From the NCBI GenBank assembly GCA_044224905.1, contig JBGAJN010000004.1, forward strand, positions 124,001 through 188,000: a stretch of DNA of 64,000 bases, given 5' to 3'. A program made the translations under genes and the position numbers. The notes beneath the pieces were generated by a model. The model searched no databases. It had not been told where the DNA came from and saw only the letters and a program-made list of their open reading frames with translations. Origin of the DNA: JBGAJN01 sp044224905 (GTDB taxonomy: Bacteria; Verrucomicrobiota; Verrucomicrobiia; Limisphaerales; JBGAJN01). Shown here one piece after another: positions 45,329-54,050 of this stretch (the stretch's first letter is position 1; each line of letters begins with the position of its first letter).

Positions 45329-47542
45329 ATGAACGAATCACAAATCGGGCGCCTCAAGGAAACCACCGGCAAGTTCGCCACCGAGATCGTCTTCGCGGAA
45401 GCCGGTTCGGACAACGGCTTGCTCCCCATCAACAGCCTGCTGCTGGAAATGGAATCGTTGATCGACGGAAATGCCGCACCAGAACCCCTCGCCAACGCCG
45501 TGCGCTCCGCTCGACGCTGGGTGGATGGCATCCTCGATACCACCGGTCTCTTCACGGCACCCGTCCTTAAAAACTTCAATGATTTCGTGACGTGGATGCA
45601 AAATGCCCTGCGCGCCCTCGAGCAGAAAGCCGCCCTGCCTGCGACGCCGGACGATTGGGCGCAAGCAGCGCCTGCTCCCACGCCGGTAGCCGCTTCGAGT
45701 GGAAGCCAACCTTCTGCCGCCATCGAGAGCGCGGCCGCCGCGGAAGAACCTTCGTTCACGATTAACATCGAAGCCGACGGCGACTTGCTGCGCGAGTTCA
45801 TCAACGATTCGAACGAACACCTCATCAACATCGAGCAGGGCGTGCTCGTGCTGGAGGACAACCCCAACAACGCCGACACGATCAACACGATCTTTCGCGC
45901 GTTTCACACCTTTAAGGGCGGCTCCGGCTTCGTGCAGCTCACCGTCATTCAAACGCTGGCCCATGAGTTGGAATCGCTCCTCGATCAGGTGCGCCAGCAC
46001 AAGCTCGCCGTCACCCGCCCCGTCATTGATCTGATCCTCGAAGGCGGAGACGCGCTGAAACAATTCGTCGTCGAGATCGACGCCCAACTTTCCGGAAAAA
46101 AACTGGCGTCCATCTCCGTTCCGACGTTGCGACTGCTCGCTCGCATTCGCGCCATCCTGCGAGGAGAAATTCCCGCGCCGGCAGCGGCTGCGGTGATTGA
46201 ACCAGCTGCAACGATTGCACCAGCGGCTCCACAAGCTCCTTTGGCGACAGCTCCCGTCAACGCCCCGATCGTCAACGTCGCGTTCACGCCACCTGCGGCT
46301 CCCGCTCCGACGCCGGTGCCCGCTCGCGCGGAAAGCAATTCCGCACCGAAAGCTTCCGCGTCAGGCAGCGCCGTCAAAGTCGACACCGGCAAACTGGACA
46401 GCCTCGTGGACTTGGTCGGCGAGCTGGTCATCGGCCAGTCGTTGGTTGTCCAGAATCGTGCGCTGGTTTCCGTGCAAGACGAACAGCTCACGCGTGACCT
46501 CGCGCAGCTCGGTCGTATCACAAAAGAGCTCCAACGCACCGCCATGTCACTGCGCATGGTGCCGATTCGCGCCACCTTCCAGAAGATGAACCGCCTTGTG
46601 CGCGACACCGCCGCCCGCATCGGCAAGCAGGTCGAGCTGATCATGGAAGGCGAAGAGACTGAACTCGACCGCACCATCGTGGAAGAGATCAGCGACCCGC
46701 TGATTCACATGATCCGCAACGCCATCGATCACGGCATCGAAATGCCGGACGTGCGCCAGAAGCGCGGCAAGCCCCCGCAAGGCACCGTGTGGTTGAAGGC
46801 GTTCTATCAAGGCGGAAACATCGTCATCCAAATCCGCGACGACGGAAATGGCCTCGACACCACGCGCCTGCTGGCCAAAGCCGTGGAGAAGGGAATTGTG
46901 CGCGCGGACGATTCGCTGACGGAGAACGAAATCTTCAACCTCATCTTCGCTCCCGGATTTTCGACGGCCGAGGTCGTCACCGATCTGTCCGGGCGCGGCG
47001 TCGGGATGGACGTCGTGCGCCGGAACATCGAGAAATTGCGGGGCAAGGTGGACATTCAATCCACCCTCGGCCAGGGATCGACCTTCAGCATCTTCCTCCC
47101 GTTGACGCTCGCGATCATCGACGGCCTGATCGTCGGCGTGGGCGAACACCGTTACATCCTGCCCACCCTGTCGGTCTGCGAATCCTTCCGCCCGACCGCG
47201 GGAATGATCAGCTCCGTTCACGGCCGTGGTGAAATGATCAGCGTTCGTGGAAAACTCCGCCCGGTGTTGCGATTGCACGATTACCTCGGCGTGACGCCAA
47301 CGTCCACCGATCCGACTCAATCCATCGCCGTTGTCGTCGAGGCGGGCAAGGAAGCGCGTTGCATCATTGTCGATCAACTGCTCGGCAAACAGGAAGTCGT
47401 CATCAAAAGTCTCGGCGAAACTTTCAAACAAACCCGCGCCCTGGCCGGCGCCGCCATCCTCGGCGACGGACGCGTCGGGCTGATCCTTGATCCCCACGCC
47501 TTGGTCGAACTCACTACAGAAGTCGCGGCTCACGCCGCCTAG
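45329..47542 (+). CDS. cheA: Chemotaxis histidine kinase CheA
   Basis: A 737-residue CheA. Residues ~1-110 form an extra helical domain without the phospho-His motif, perhaps a degenerate Hpt. After an Ala/Pro linker the P1/Hpt domain (~145-260) carries H193 in F-H-T-F-K-G-G-S-G-F. A second Ala/Pro linker (~285-350) replaces P2, so no CheY-docking domain is recognised. P3 starts at ~355 (L-D-S-L-V-D-L-V-G-E-L), the P4 kinase has the N box N464-A-I-D-H-G-I, the D-D-G-N-G-L motif and G-R-G-V-G-M-D-V-V, and P5 occupies ~605-735. It autophosphorylates from receptor arrays and feeds CheY, CheB and the CheX-REC protein. Confidence 0.95.
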   Translation: MNESQIGRLKETTGKFATEIVFAEAGSDNGLLPINSLLLEMESLIDGNAAPEPLANAVRSARRWVDGILDTTGLFTAPVLKNFNDFVTWMQNALRALEQKAALPATPDDWAQAAPAPTPVAASSGSQPSAAIESAAAAEEPSFTINIEADGDLLREFINDSNEHLINIEQGVLVLEDNPNNADTINTIFRAFHTFKGGSGFVQLTVIQTLAHELESLLDQVRQHKLAVTRPVIDLILEGGDALKQFVVEIDAQLSGKKLASISVPTLRLLARIRAILRGEIPAPAAAAVIEPAATIAPAAPQAPLATAPVNAPIVNVAFTPPAAPAPTPVPARAESNSAPKASASGSAVKVDTGKLDSLVDLVGELVIGQSLVVQNRALVSVQDEQLTRDLAQLGRITKELQRTAMSLRMVPIRATFQKMNRLVRDTAARIGKQVELIMEGEETELDRTIVEEISDPLIHMIRNAIDHGIEMPDVRQKRGKPPQGTVWLKAFYQGGNIVIQIRDDGNGLDTTRLLAKAVEKGIVRADDSLTENEIFNLIFAPGFSTAEVVTDLSGRGVGMDVVRRNIEKLRGKVDIQSTLGQGSTFSIFLPLTLAIIDGLIVGVGEHRYILPTLSVCESFRPTAGMISSVHGRGEMISVRGKLRPVLRLHDYLGVTPTSTDPTQSIAVVVEAGKEARCIIVDQLLGKQEVVIKSLGETFKQTRALAGAAILGDGRVGLILDPHALVELTTEVAAHAA

Positions 47543-47553
47543 TTAAAATTATT

Positions 47554-47922
47554 ATGAAAATTCTCACCATCGATGACAGCCAAACCATCCGCGCCCTCGT
47601 CGGTCGCGCCTTGGCGCGCTTCAACTGCACCATGCTCGAAGCAGGCAATGGCGATGAAGGATTCGCAACAGCCGCCCGCGAACTTCCCGACCTTATCTTG
47701 CTCGACGTCTCCATGCCTCTGATGAACGGCGTGGAAATGCTCACCAAACTTAAAGGCGAGCCGACCCTCCGCGATACACCCGTCATCATGCTCACTGCCG
47801 AATCTCTTCCGGAACAAGTTGACGCCATCGCCAGAATCGGCATCCGCGATTACATCGTGAAACCCTTCAATGTGGAGACGCTCGTGACCAAAGTGGGGCG
47901 CAATTTGCCGGCGACCAACTAA
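47554..47922 (+). CDS. cheY: CheY-like single-domain response regulator
   Basis: A 122-residue receiver with D7-D8, phosphorylation site D51 (L-L-D-V-S-M-P), T81 and K103 (I-V-K-P-F). It begins 11 bases after cheA and is the last gene of the cluster. The two CheYs are similar but not identical (S-R-E-N versus L-P-E-Q after the T-A-E segment), so they may serve different outputs, or one may act as a phosphate sink. It ends 33 bases from the convergent secreted-protein gene. Confidence 0.92.
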   Translation: MKILTIDDSQTIRALVGRALARFNCTMLEAGNGDEGFATAARELPDLILLDVSMPLMNGVEMLTKLKGEPTLRDTPVIMLTAESLPEQVDAIARIGIRDYIVKPFNVETLVTKVGRNLPATN

Positions 47923-47955
47923 CTGTCGCGAAGCACGGGAACGCGAATTCAGCTC

Positions 47956-49224
47956 TTACGGCGTGTTGGAGCTGCCTCCCTTGTTCAACGTCGCCAGCCA
48001 GTTGCCGAACGTGCGTTGATAATTCTCGTAAACCGACTGCGGGAGGGTGATGCGCAAATTTCTTTCCACTTCGCGTTTTAGCTCCTGGAGCGCTGCCTCG
48101 CGCCGCTCCGGGGAAATATCCGCGTTCGCGAGCAATTTTCCGCGCACCTCCTGTGCGAGCTGTTGCATCTGCATTAGGTTCGCTGCGGTGCCCGGCGGCA
48201 GTTCCTGTTGCTCGCTGAACAGCACAAGATCCTGATAACTCCGGTTCTTCGTTCGATCGTAATCCGCCGCGCGCTCGGCGCTGAGCGTGGCTTTGATTTC
48301 TCCTTCGATGCGCAACCGCTCCGTTTCCTTCGCCGCCTCGGCCTCGGGGCCGGCATAGGCGAACTTCTCGTCGAAGGCGCGCCATCGCTCGAAGATCTGC
48401 CGGAACTCGGTCTCATTCGGATTGAAGCCCACCAACTCCCCGCGCAAACGCTCCGCGGTCGGTGACGCCGTCAGATCGAACATCGCGCGCTCCTGCGGCG
48501 ACAACATGTCGGCCAGCATTCCATTGCGGAGCTCGTCGATCGCGCGCAGTTTCTCCAGATCGCTCGGGGAAAGTTTCCCGTCCGCGGCGCGCGCCATGAT
48601 CTTCTCCCGCACGCCTTCGAACTGGTCGCGCAAGGCGAGAATCTGGTCGCGCTTTTTTTCGTCGAGGAACGCCAGCCGCTTCTCGTCCTCGCGATCGTCC
48701 ACAAAGTAACGCCGCAGCTCGCGCTCATAATTGATCCCGAGCAACTCGCGCAACACGGAGGGAATCTCCTTGTCGATGCTCGCGAGCTGCTTCTCGCGGT
48801 CGGCAAGTTGGCGCGCGTTCAGCGCGCGCTTTTCGTTCGTCTCCCAATACCGGAACTCGCGACCGTTGTCCGAAAACTTTCCCCGTTGCGCCGCATACAG
48901 CTTCATGATGTCGGTGAGAATGAGATCCTTGATCGTACTCTCGGGACAACCCACCGAGCGCAAGTTGGCGATGTATTGGCGATAATCGCTGGACTCGATT
49001 TGATTCCAGCGAAATTGATTGGTGCGATACACCACCACTTCGCGCGGGGGCAAACTGGAAGTGCGGGGGGCGGCGGAACGAGCGGCCTGACGGAGACGTT
49101 CCTTGGGGGAAAGCTCCGACTCCGGCACGATCGGCGCAGCGCCACGTTGCGCGAAGAAGTGCCAGCCCAACGCCACGACGAGCGCATTGGCCAGCAGCAA
49201 GCCAAGGAACGCGCGCGTTTTCAT
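47956..49224 (-). CDS. Membrane-anchored or secreted hypothetical protein, helical
   Basis: A 422-residue protein. Residues ~1-25 (M-K-T-R-A-F-L-G-L-L-L-A-N-A-L-V-V-A-L) form a signal or membrane anchor. The rest is strongly helical and charged, with many Arg, Glu and Gln residues. S-P-Q-E-R-A-M-F-D-L and the F-E-R-W-R-A-F-D-E-K segment recall a family of unnamed proteins I associate with Verrucomicrobia. No catalytic motif is visible. It is convergent with cheY and divergent from pta, so it is probably a single-gene unit. Function unknown. Confidence 0.75.
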   Translation of the reverse strand: MKTRAFLGLLLANALVVALGWHFFAQRGAAPIVPESELSPKERLRQAARSAAPRTSSLPPREVVVYRTNQFRWNQIESSDYRQYIANLRSVGCPESTIKDLILTDIMKLYAAQRGKFSDNGREFRYWETNEKRALNARQLADREKQLASIDKEIPSVLRELLGINYERELRRYFVDDREDEKRLAFLDEKKRDQILALRDQFEGVREKIMARAADGKLSPSDLEKLRAIDELRNGMLADMLSPQERAMFDLTASPTAERLRGELVGFNPNETEFRQIFERWRAFDEKFAYAGPEAEAAKETERLRIEGEIKATLSAERAADYDRTKNRSYQDLVLFSEQQELPPGTAANLMQMQQLAQEVRGKLLANADISPERREAALQELKREVERNLRITLPQSVYENYQRTFGNWLATLNKGGSSNTP

Positions 49225-49403
49225 TGCCGACTATCTAGGAGATTCCCCCATAGCAACGCAAGTGCATTGCGGTAGGGAGATGCATTTGAGGATTCTGAAA
49301 ACTTCGAAGTGCCGCCGCGTTGCCAAATGATGACAAAGCACGTTGGTCCTCCGAGGTTTTCCCACCCTTGCAGTTTGCTCGTTCGTCGGTTACTTCTCCT
49401 GCC

Positions 49404-50456
49404 ATGCGTTTTATAGGCAGTGTCATCGAAAAACTGCAGCGGCATCCGAAGCGGATCGTGTTCCCGGAAGGGACCGAACCGCGCGTATTGCAGGCCGCCC
49501 GGCAATTTTATTCGCTCCGCCTCGGCGTCCCGATCCTCCTCGGCGATCGCACCAAGGTGAAGGAAGAGGCTGCCAAGCTCAACGTCTCGCTCGAAGGCGT
49601 GCGCATTATCAATCCCGCCGAGAGCGAGGAACTCGAGCCATTCGCGAAACGTTTCGAGATGCTGCGCCGCATGAAAGGCATCAAGGAAAAGGAGGCCCGC
49701 GAGGCGATGCTCAAGCCCAATTTCTTCGGCGCAATGATGGTGGCGATGCATCAGGTGGACGGCATCGTTTCAGGAACAAATCAATACTCGGGCAGCGTGC
49801 TGCGGCCGCTGTTCCAAATCATCAAGGTGGCGCCGCAAGCCACCACCGCATCAAGCTGCATGGTGATGGAGGTCGAGGACACCCGTTTCGGCGAGAACGG
49901 CGTGATGTTCATGGCGGACTGTGGCGTCATTCCTGAACCAACGGTTGAGCAGCTTTCGGACATTGCGGTGAGCACGGCGCGACTTGCGCGCCAGATGCTC
50001 GGTGTGCGCCCTCGCGTGGCGTTGCTTTCCTATTCGACGAAGGGCAGCGCGACGCATCCCTCGATCGGCAAGGTGCAGGCAGCAACGGCGTTGGCCCAAC
50101 AGAAGGCGGACAAGTTCAAGGTCGAGGCGGATTTCGACGGTGAATTGCAGGTGGACGCGGCGCTCGTGCCCGAAATCGCGGCGCGCAAGTTGCCCGACAG
50201 CAAAGTGGCCGGTCGAGCGAACGTGATGGTTTTCCCCGACCTGAATTCTGGCAACATCGCGAGCAAGTTGATTCAGCACATGTCGCGAGCGAACGCTTAC
50301 GGCCAGATTCTCCTCGGCCTCGATCGTCCGGCAGCGGACGTGTCGCGCGGTTCGACGGCGCATGACATCCTCGGTGTCGCGGCCATTGTCGGCCTGCAAT
50401 CGATCGATTACGCAGAACTGTATCCGGACGCCGGCACCAAGCTTCCGGGCGAATGA
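49404..50456 (+). CDS. pta: Phosphate acetyltransferase, catalytic domain only
   Basis: A 350-residue single-domain phosphotransacetylase. R-I-V-F-P-E-G-T-E-P-R opens the PTA/PTB fold, S-G-T-N-Q-Y-S-G-S-V-L-R-P follows, L-L-S-Y-S-T-K-G-S-A binds phosphate/CoA, and V-F-P-D-L-N-S-G-N closes the site. It interconverts acetyl-CoA plus phosphate with acetyl phosphate plus CoA. The regulatory P-loop/DRTGG half found fused in E. coli Pta is here a separate gene starting 8 bases later. ATG 49404 fits the family N-terminus. No ackA is in the window. Confidence 0.92.
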   Translation: MRFIGSVIEKLQRHPKRIVFPEGTEPRVLQAARQFYSLRLGVPILLGDRTKVKEEAAKLNVSLEGVRIINPAESEELEPFAKRFEMLRRMKGIKEKEAREAMLKPNFFGAMMVAMHQVDGIVSGTNQYSGSVLRPLFQIIKVAPQATTASSCMVMEVEDTRFGENGVMFMADCGVIPEPTVEQLSDIAVSTARLARQMLGVRPRVALLSYSTKGSATHPSIGKVQAATALAQQKADKFKVEADFDGELQVDAALVPEIAARKLPDSKVAGRANVMVFPDLNSGNIASKLIQHMSRANAYGQILLGLDRPAADVSRGSTAHDILGVAAIVGLQSIDYAELYPDAGTKLPGE

Positions 50457-50463
50457 GGAGCGA

Positions 50464-51561
50464 ATGAATACGACCACGCCCCGCGTCTTCATTGCCGCCA
50501 CCCGGCAGAACGACGGAAAGACCACCACTTCGCTCGGCCTACTCACGAGTCTGCAAAAACGCTACGGTCGCGTTGGCTACATCAAGCCGGTCGGCCAGCG
50601 CTTCGTAGAGATCGATGAGCAGAAAATCGACGAAGACACCGTTCTGATGGATCGCGTGTTCAGGCTAAACTGTCCGCTGGTGGACATGAGCCCCATCGCA
50701 GTCGAACCGGATTTTACCCGCAAATATCTCCAGTCATCCAACTACGACGCGCTGGTGAAGCGCATCGAGAAAGCCTTCGACCGCGTGGCGTGGGAAAAGG
50801 ATTTCGTGCTGTGCGAGGGCTCGGGACATGCCGGCGTTGGCTCGGTCTTCGATCTTTCGAACGCGCGCGTGGCTAAAATTCTCGGAGCGAAAGCGATCAT
50901 CGTGACGCGCGGGGGCATTGGAAAGCCAATCGACGAAGTCGCCATCAACCAGGCGTTGTTCGAAAAGGAGGGCGTCCAAGTCATCGGCGTCATTCTCAAC
51001 AAGGTGATGAGCGATAAGGTCGATCTCGTCGCGGAATTCGCCCGCAAAGGACTCAAGCGGCGGGGGCTTGAGTTGCTTGGCGTCATTCCAAATCAAATCA
51101 TCCTTACCAAGCCGACGTTCGATGTCGTGTGCGAAGAATTTCGCGGCGAATGGTTGCACAGGTCGAAGCAGGCCTACCAACTCGTCGACCACGTCGTCAT
51201 CGGCGCGATGGCGGTTCAAAACGCGCTGCATTCCTTCAAGCGCGGCGCGTTAATGATCACACCCGTGGACCGCGATGATATGATCATGGCGGCCTCGGCA
51301 CACTATTCCACGCGCGGCGGTTCCGATGGCCTCGCCGGCATGATCTTGACCGGAGCGAAACGACCGGAAAGCCAGTTGATGCGGCTGATCAACGAAATGC
51401 CTTTCCCGGTATTCTTCACCAATGAAGATCTCTACCGCGTCGCTTCCATCGTTTACGACATGATCGTGAAGACGCGCCCGAACGACACCGAGAAAATCTC
51501 TCTCATCCAAAAAATGATCGCCCAGCACGTGGACGTAGACAAAATTCTGAAAGCTCTCTAA
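50464..51561 (+). CDS. P-loop (BioD-like) plus DRTGG domain protein, putative Pta regulatory subunit
   Basis: A 365-residue protein. Residues ~5-215 are a dethiobiotin-synthetase-like P-loop domain (A-T-R-Q-N-D-G-K-T-T-T-S as Walker A, then L-C-E-G-S-G-H). Residues ~220-340 form a DRTGG domain (L-M-I-T-P-V-D-R-D-D-M and A-G-M-I-L-T-G). This is the arrangement of the N-terminal regulatory half of long Pta enzymes, where it senses metabolites. A strong GAGGAG ribosome binding site (50455-50460) overlaps the pta stop, so the two are translated together and probably form one enzyme complex. hisC begins directly at its stop. Confidence 0.88.
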   Translation: MNTTTPRVFIAATRQNDGKTTTSLGLLTSLQKRYGRVGYIKPVGQRFVEIDEQKIDEDTVLMDRVFRLNCPLVDMSPIAVEPDFTRKYLQSSNYDALVKRIEKAFDRVAWEKDFVLCEGSGHAGVGSVFDLSNARVAKILGAKAIIVTRGGIGKPIDEVAINQALFEKEGVQVIGVILNKVMSDKVDLVAEFARKGLKRRGLELLGVIPNQIILTKPTFDVVCEEFRGEWLHRSKQAYQLVDHVVIGAMAVQNALHSFKRGALMITPVDRDDMIMAASAHYSTRGGSDGLAGMILTGAKRPESQLMRLINEMPFPVFFTNEDLYRVASIVYDMIVKTRPNDTEKISLIQKMIAQHVDVDKILKAL

Positions 51562-52662
51562 ATGCCGACTCAGCCCGAACTCAATCCCAACCTCGCCACG
51601 CTCCCCGTTTACGTTCCCGGCCGGCCGATCGAAGAAGTCGCGCGCGAACTCGGCCTTGCTGCGAGCAGCATCATCAAGCTCGCTTCGAACGAAAATCCGC
51701 TCGGCCCTTCGCCCGCGGCGTTGCAGGCGATGCAGAAAGTGGTCGCGAATCTCCATCTTTATCCCGATGGCAGCGCGTTTTATCTCAAAAAGAAACTCGC
51801 TGCGAAGCTCGGTACCGAACCCGCGCACTTGATCCTTGGCAACGGTTCCAACGAAATCATCGAGTTCGTCGGGCACGCGTTGATGCGCCCCGGCATGGAC
51901 GTCGTCGTGTCGCAGTATTGCTTCGCGATTTATCCAATCGTCGCGAAATTATTTGGAGCGAACGTCATCACCGTTCCGGCAAAGAATCACGCGCACGATC
52001 TGCCGGCGATGCTGCGCGCCATTACGCCGCAGACCCGCGTGATGTTCGTGGCGAACCCGAACAATCCGACCGGCACGCTGGCGTCGCGCGAAGAAGTGAT
52101 GCGCCTGGTTAACGAAGTTCCCGCGCACATACTCCTCGTGATGGACGAAGCTTACATCGAATTCCTCGACGACTCACTCGACTTGATCCCGCTCATCCGT
52201 GGCGGCGCGAAGCCCAATCTGCTGCTGATGCGCACGTTCTCGAAGATCTTCGGCCTCGCCGGCCTGCGGCTTGGCTACGGCATAGGCCATCCCGATCTCA
52301 TCGCGTCGCTTGAGAAGATTCGACAGCCGTTCAATATCAACTCCATCGCTCAAGCCGGTGCGCTCGCCGCGCTTGAAGACGAGCAACACCTGCGGGCCAC
52401 GCGCGAAAACAATTCCAAGGGTCTCCGCTTCTTTGAAGCAGCGCTGAGTGAACTCGGCCTCGAATTCGTCCCCTCGCACGCCAACTTCATCCTCGTGCGC
52501 GTCGGCGACGGACAAAAAGTTTTCAGCGAGTTGCAGAAGCGCGGCGTGATCACCCGGCCGATGGCGGGCTATCAATTGCCCGAGTGGATCCGCATTTCCA
52601 TCGGCACTGCGGAGGAGAATTCCCGCTGTCTCGCGGCGTTGAAGAGCGTTCTCGGCAAGTGA
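51562..52662 (+). CDS. hisC: Histidinol-phosphate aminotransferase
   Basis: A 366-residue class I/II PLP aminotransferase of the HisC group. K-L-A-S-N-E-N-P-L-G-P-S-P is near the N-terminus, then F-V-A-N-P-N-N-P-T-G, D-E-A-Y-I-E-F, and the PLP lysine in R-T-F-S-K-I-F-G-L-A-G-L-R-L-G-Y. It converts imidazole acetol phosphate to L-histidinol phosphate in histidine synthesis, and many homologues also act on aromatic amino acids. ATG 51562 directly follows the stop of the DRTGG gene, so it is part of the pta operon. No other his gene is in the window. Confidence 0.9.
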   Translation: MPTQPELNPNLATLPVYVPGRPIEEVARELGLAASSIIKLASNENPLGPSPAALQAMQKVVANLHLYPDGSAFYLKKKLAAKLGTEPAHLILGNGSNEIIEFVGHALMRPGMDVVVSQYCFAIYPIVAKLFGANVITVPAKNHAHDLPAMLRAITPQTRVMFVANPNNPTGTLASREEVMRLVNEVPAHILLVMDEAYIEFLDDSLDLIPLIRGGAKPNLLLMRTFSKIFGLAGLRLGYGIGHPDLIASLEKIRQPFNINSIAQAGALAALEDEQHLRATRENNSKGLRFFEAALSELGLEFVPSHANFILVRVGDGQKVFSELQKRGVITRPMAGYQLPEWIRISIGTAEENSRCLAALKSVLGK

Positions 52663-52756
52663 TCACTCGCGTGCCGCGAATGGAAGGTCGAATTAGCAGT
52701 TGAATCTGTGCGTGGACCGACTACTTATTCCCTCGACTCGAGTGACCTAATCAAAC

Positions 52757-54049
52757 GTGAAACCGACTGACCTGCGGGGAATCCTGCAATACATTCCGCG
52801 CTTCCGCGAAAAGACCTTCATCATCGCCGTCGATGGCGCGGTCGTGACGGACGAAAATTTTGCCAACATCCTGCTCGATGTGGCCGTGCTGCGCTCGCTG
52901 AACATCCGCGTGGTGCTCGTTCACGGCGCCGCCGCGCAGATTCAACTGCTCGCCGAACAGCAGAACGTCAAAGCCTCCAATCTCGACGGCAGCGGCATCA
53001 CCGATACCGAGACGCTCAAGCTGGCGCTCACCGCCGCCAACCGTCTGACGCACGAAATTCTCGAAGGGCTTTCCGCGAACGATCTTCGCGCCGCGTGCAC
53101 CAATGCCATCATCGCGCACCCGCTCGGCATCATTCACGGCGTGGATCATTTGTTCACCGGCAAAGTCGAACGTGTGGACACGGAACTGTTGAACACGTTG
53201 CTCGAAAAAGGAATCGTCCCCGTTGTTCCACCGCTGGGTTTCGATGGCGAAGGAAAGACCTATCGGGTGAACTCCGACGCGGTGGCGGTGGCGATGGCCG
53301 AGGCGCTGAAGGCGACCAAGCTCATTTACATCACCACTCAGGATGGCTTGCTCCAGAATGGGCAGGTCATTCGCCAGATGCTCGCTTCGGATTTGGAGAA
53401 ACTGATTGTAACCGCTCCGAGCACGTTTACGCCGGAAACCCTGTCGAAAGCGCAGAACGCGGTGACTGCGTGCATCGCGAAATTCATTCCGCGTGTTCAC
53501 ATCATCAACGGTCGCGTCGACGAAGGCCTCCTGGCGGAAGTCTTTTCCAACGAAGGCATCGGCACGTTGATTTACGCGAACGAGTATCAGCAGATCCGTC
53601 GCGCGATGAAGAAGGACATTCGCGCCATTCTGCTGCTGACGAAGAACTCCGTCGCCAGCGAAGAGCTCGTGAAGCGGACGCGGATGACGATCGAGAAACA
53701 GATCGGCGACTACTACATTTTCGAAATCGACAAGAACCCCGTGGCGTGTGTCGCGCTGCATGTTTATCCGGAACAGAACAAGGGCGAGCTCGCGTTTCTT
53801 TTCGTGAGCCCGTCGCACGAGAACCAAGGCATCGGTCGCAAGCTGATTCAGTTCGTCGAAAGCAAGGCGCGTGAACTTGGGCTCAGCGAATTGATCACGC
53901 TCTCCACGCAGGCGTTCACCTACTTCCAATCCAAAGGCGGCTTCAGCGAAGGCACGCCGGACGATCTTCCGCCAGTCCGCCGCGAGCGTTACGATTTGAG
54001 CGGTCGCAAATCAAAGGTGTTGGTGAAGAAGTTCGTGAAAGCGTCCTGA
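52757..54049 (+). CDS. argA: Amino-acid N-acetyltransferase (N-acetylglutamate synthase), ArgA type
   Basis: A 430-residue two-domain protein. Residues ~1-285 are an amino acid kinase fold (V-V-L-V-H-G-A-A-A-Q-I near residue 55, R-V-N-S-D-A-V-A-V-A near 175), which in ArgA is the arginine-sensing domain. Residues ~290-430 are a GNAT domain with E-N-Q-G-I-G-R-K-L-I as acetyl-CoA motif A. It makes N-acetylglutamate, the first step of arginine synthesis. It starts 94 bases after hisC and ends one base before the YkuD gene's ATG. Confidence 0.92.
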   Translation: MKPTDLRGILQYIPRFREKTFIIAVDGAVVTDENFANILLDVAVLRSLNIRVVLVHGAAAQIQLLAEQQNVKASNLDGSGITDTETLKLALTAANRLTHEILEGLSANDLRAACTNAIIAHPLGIIHGVDHLFTGKVERVDTELLNTLLEKGIVPVVPPLGFDGEGKTYRVNSDAVAVAMAEALKATKLIYITTQDGLLQNGQVIRQMLASDLEKLIVTAPSTFTPETLSKAQNAVTACIAKFIPRVHIINGRVDEGLLAEVFSNEGIGTLIYANEYQQIRRAMKKDIRAILLLTKNSVASEELVKRTRMTIEKQIGDYYIFEIDKNPVACVALHVYPEQNKGELAFLFVSPSHENQGIGRKLIQFVESKARELGLSELITLSTQAFTYFQSKGGFSEGTPDDLPPVRRERYDLSGRKSKVLVKKFVKAS

Positions 54050-54050
54050 C

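Noticed and set aside
46547..47533. A 328-codon minus-strand open frame
   Set aside because: It is the antisense shadow of the CheA kinase and coupling domains.
52751..53929. A 392-codon minus-strand open frame
   Set aside because: It mirrors argA, whose two domains are complete on the plus strand.
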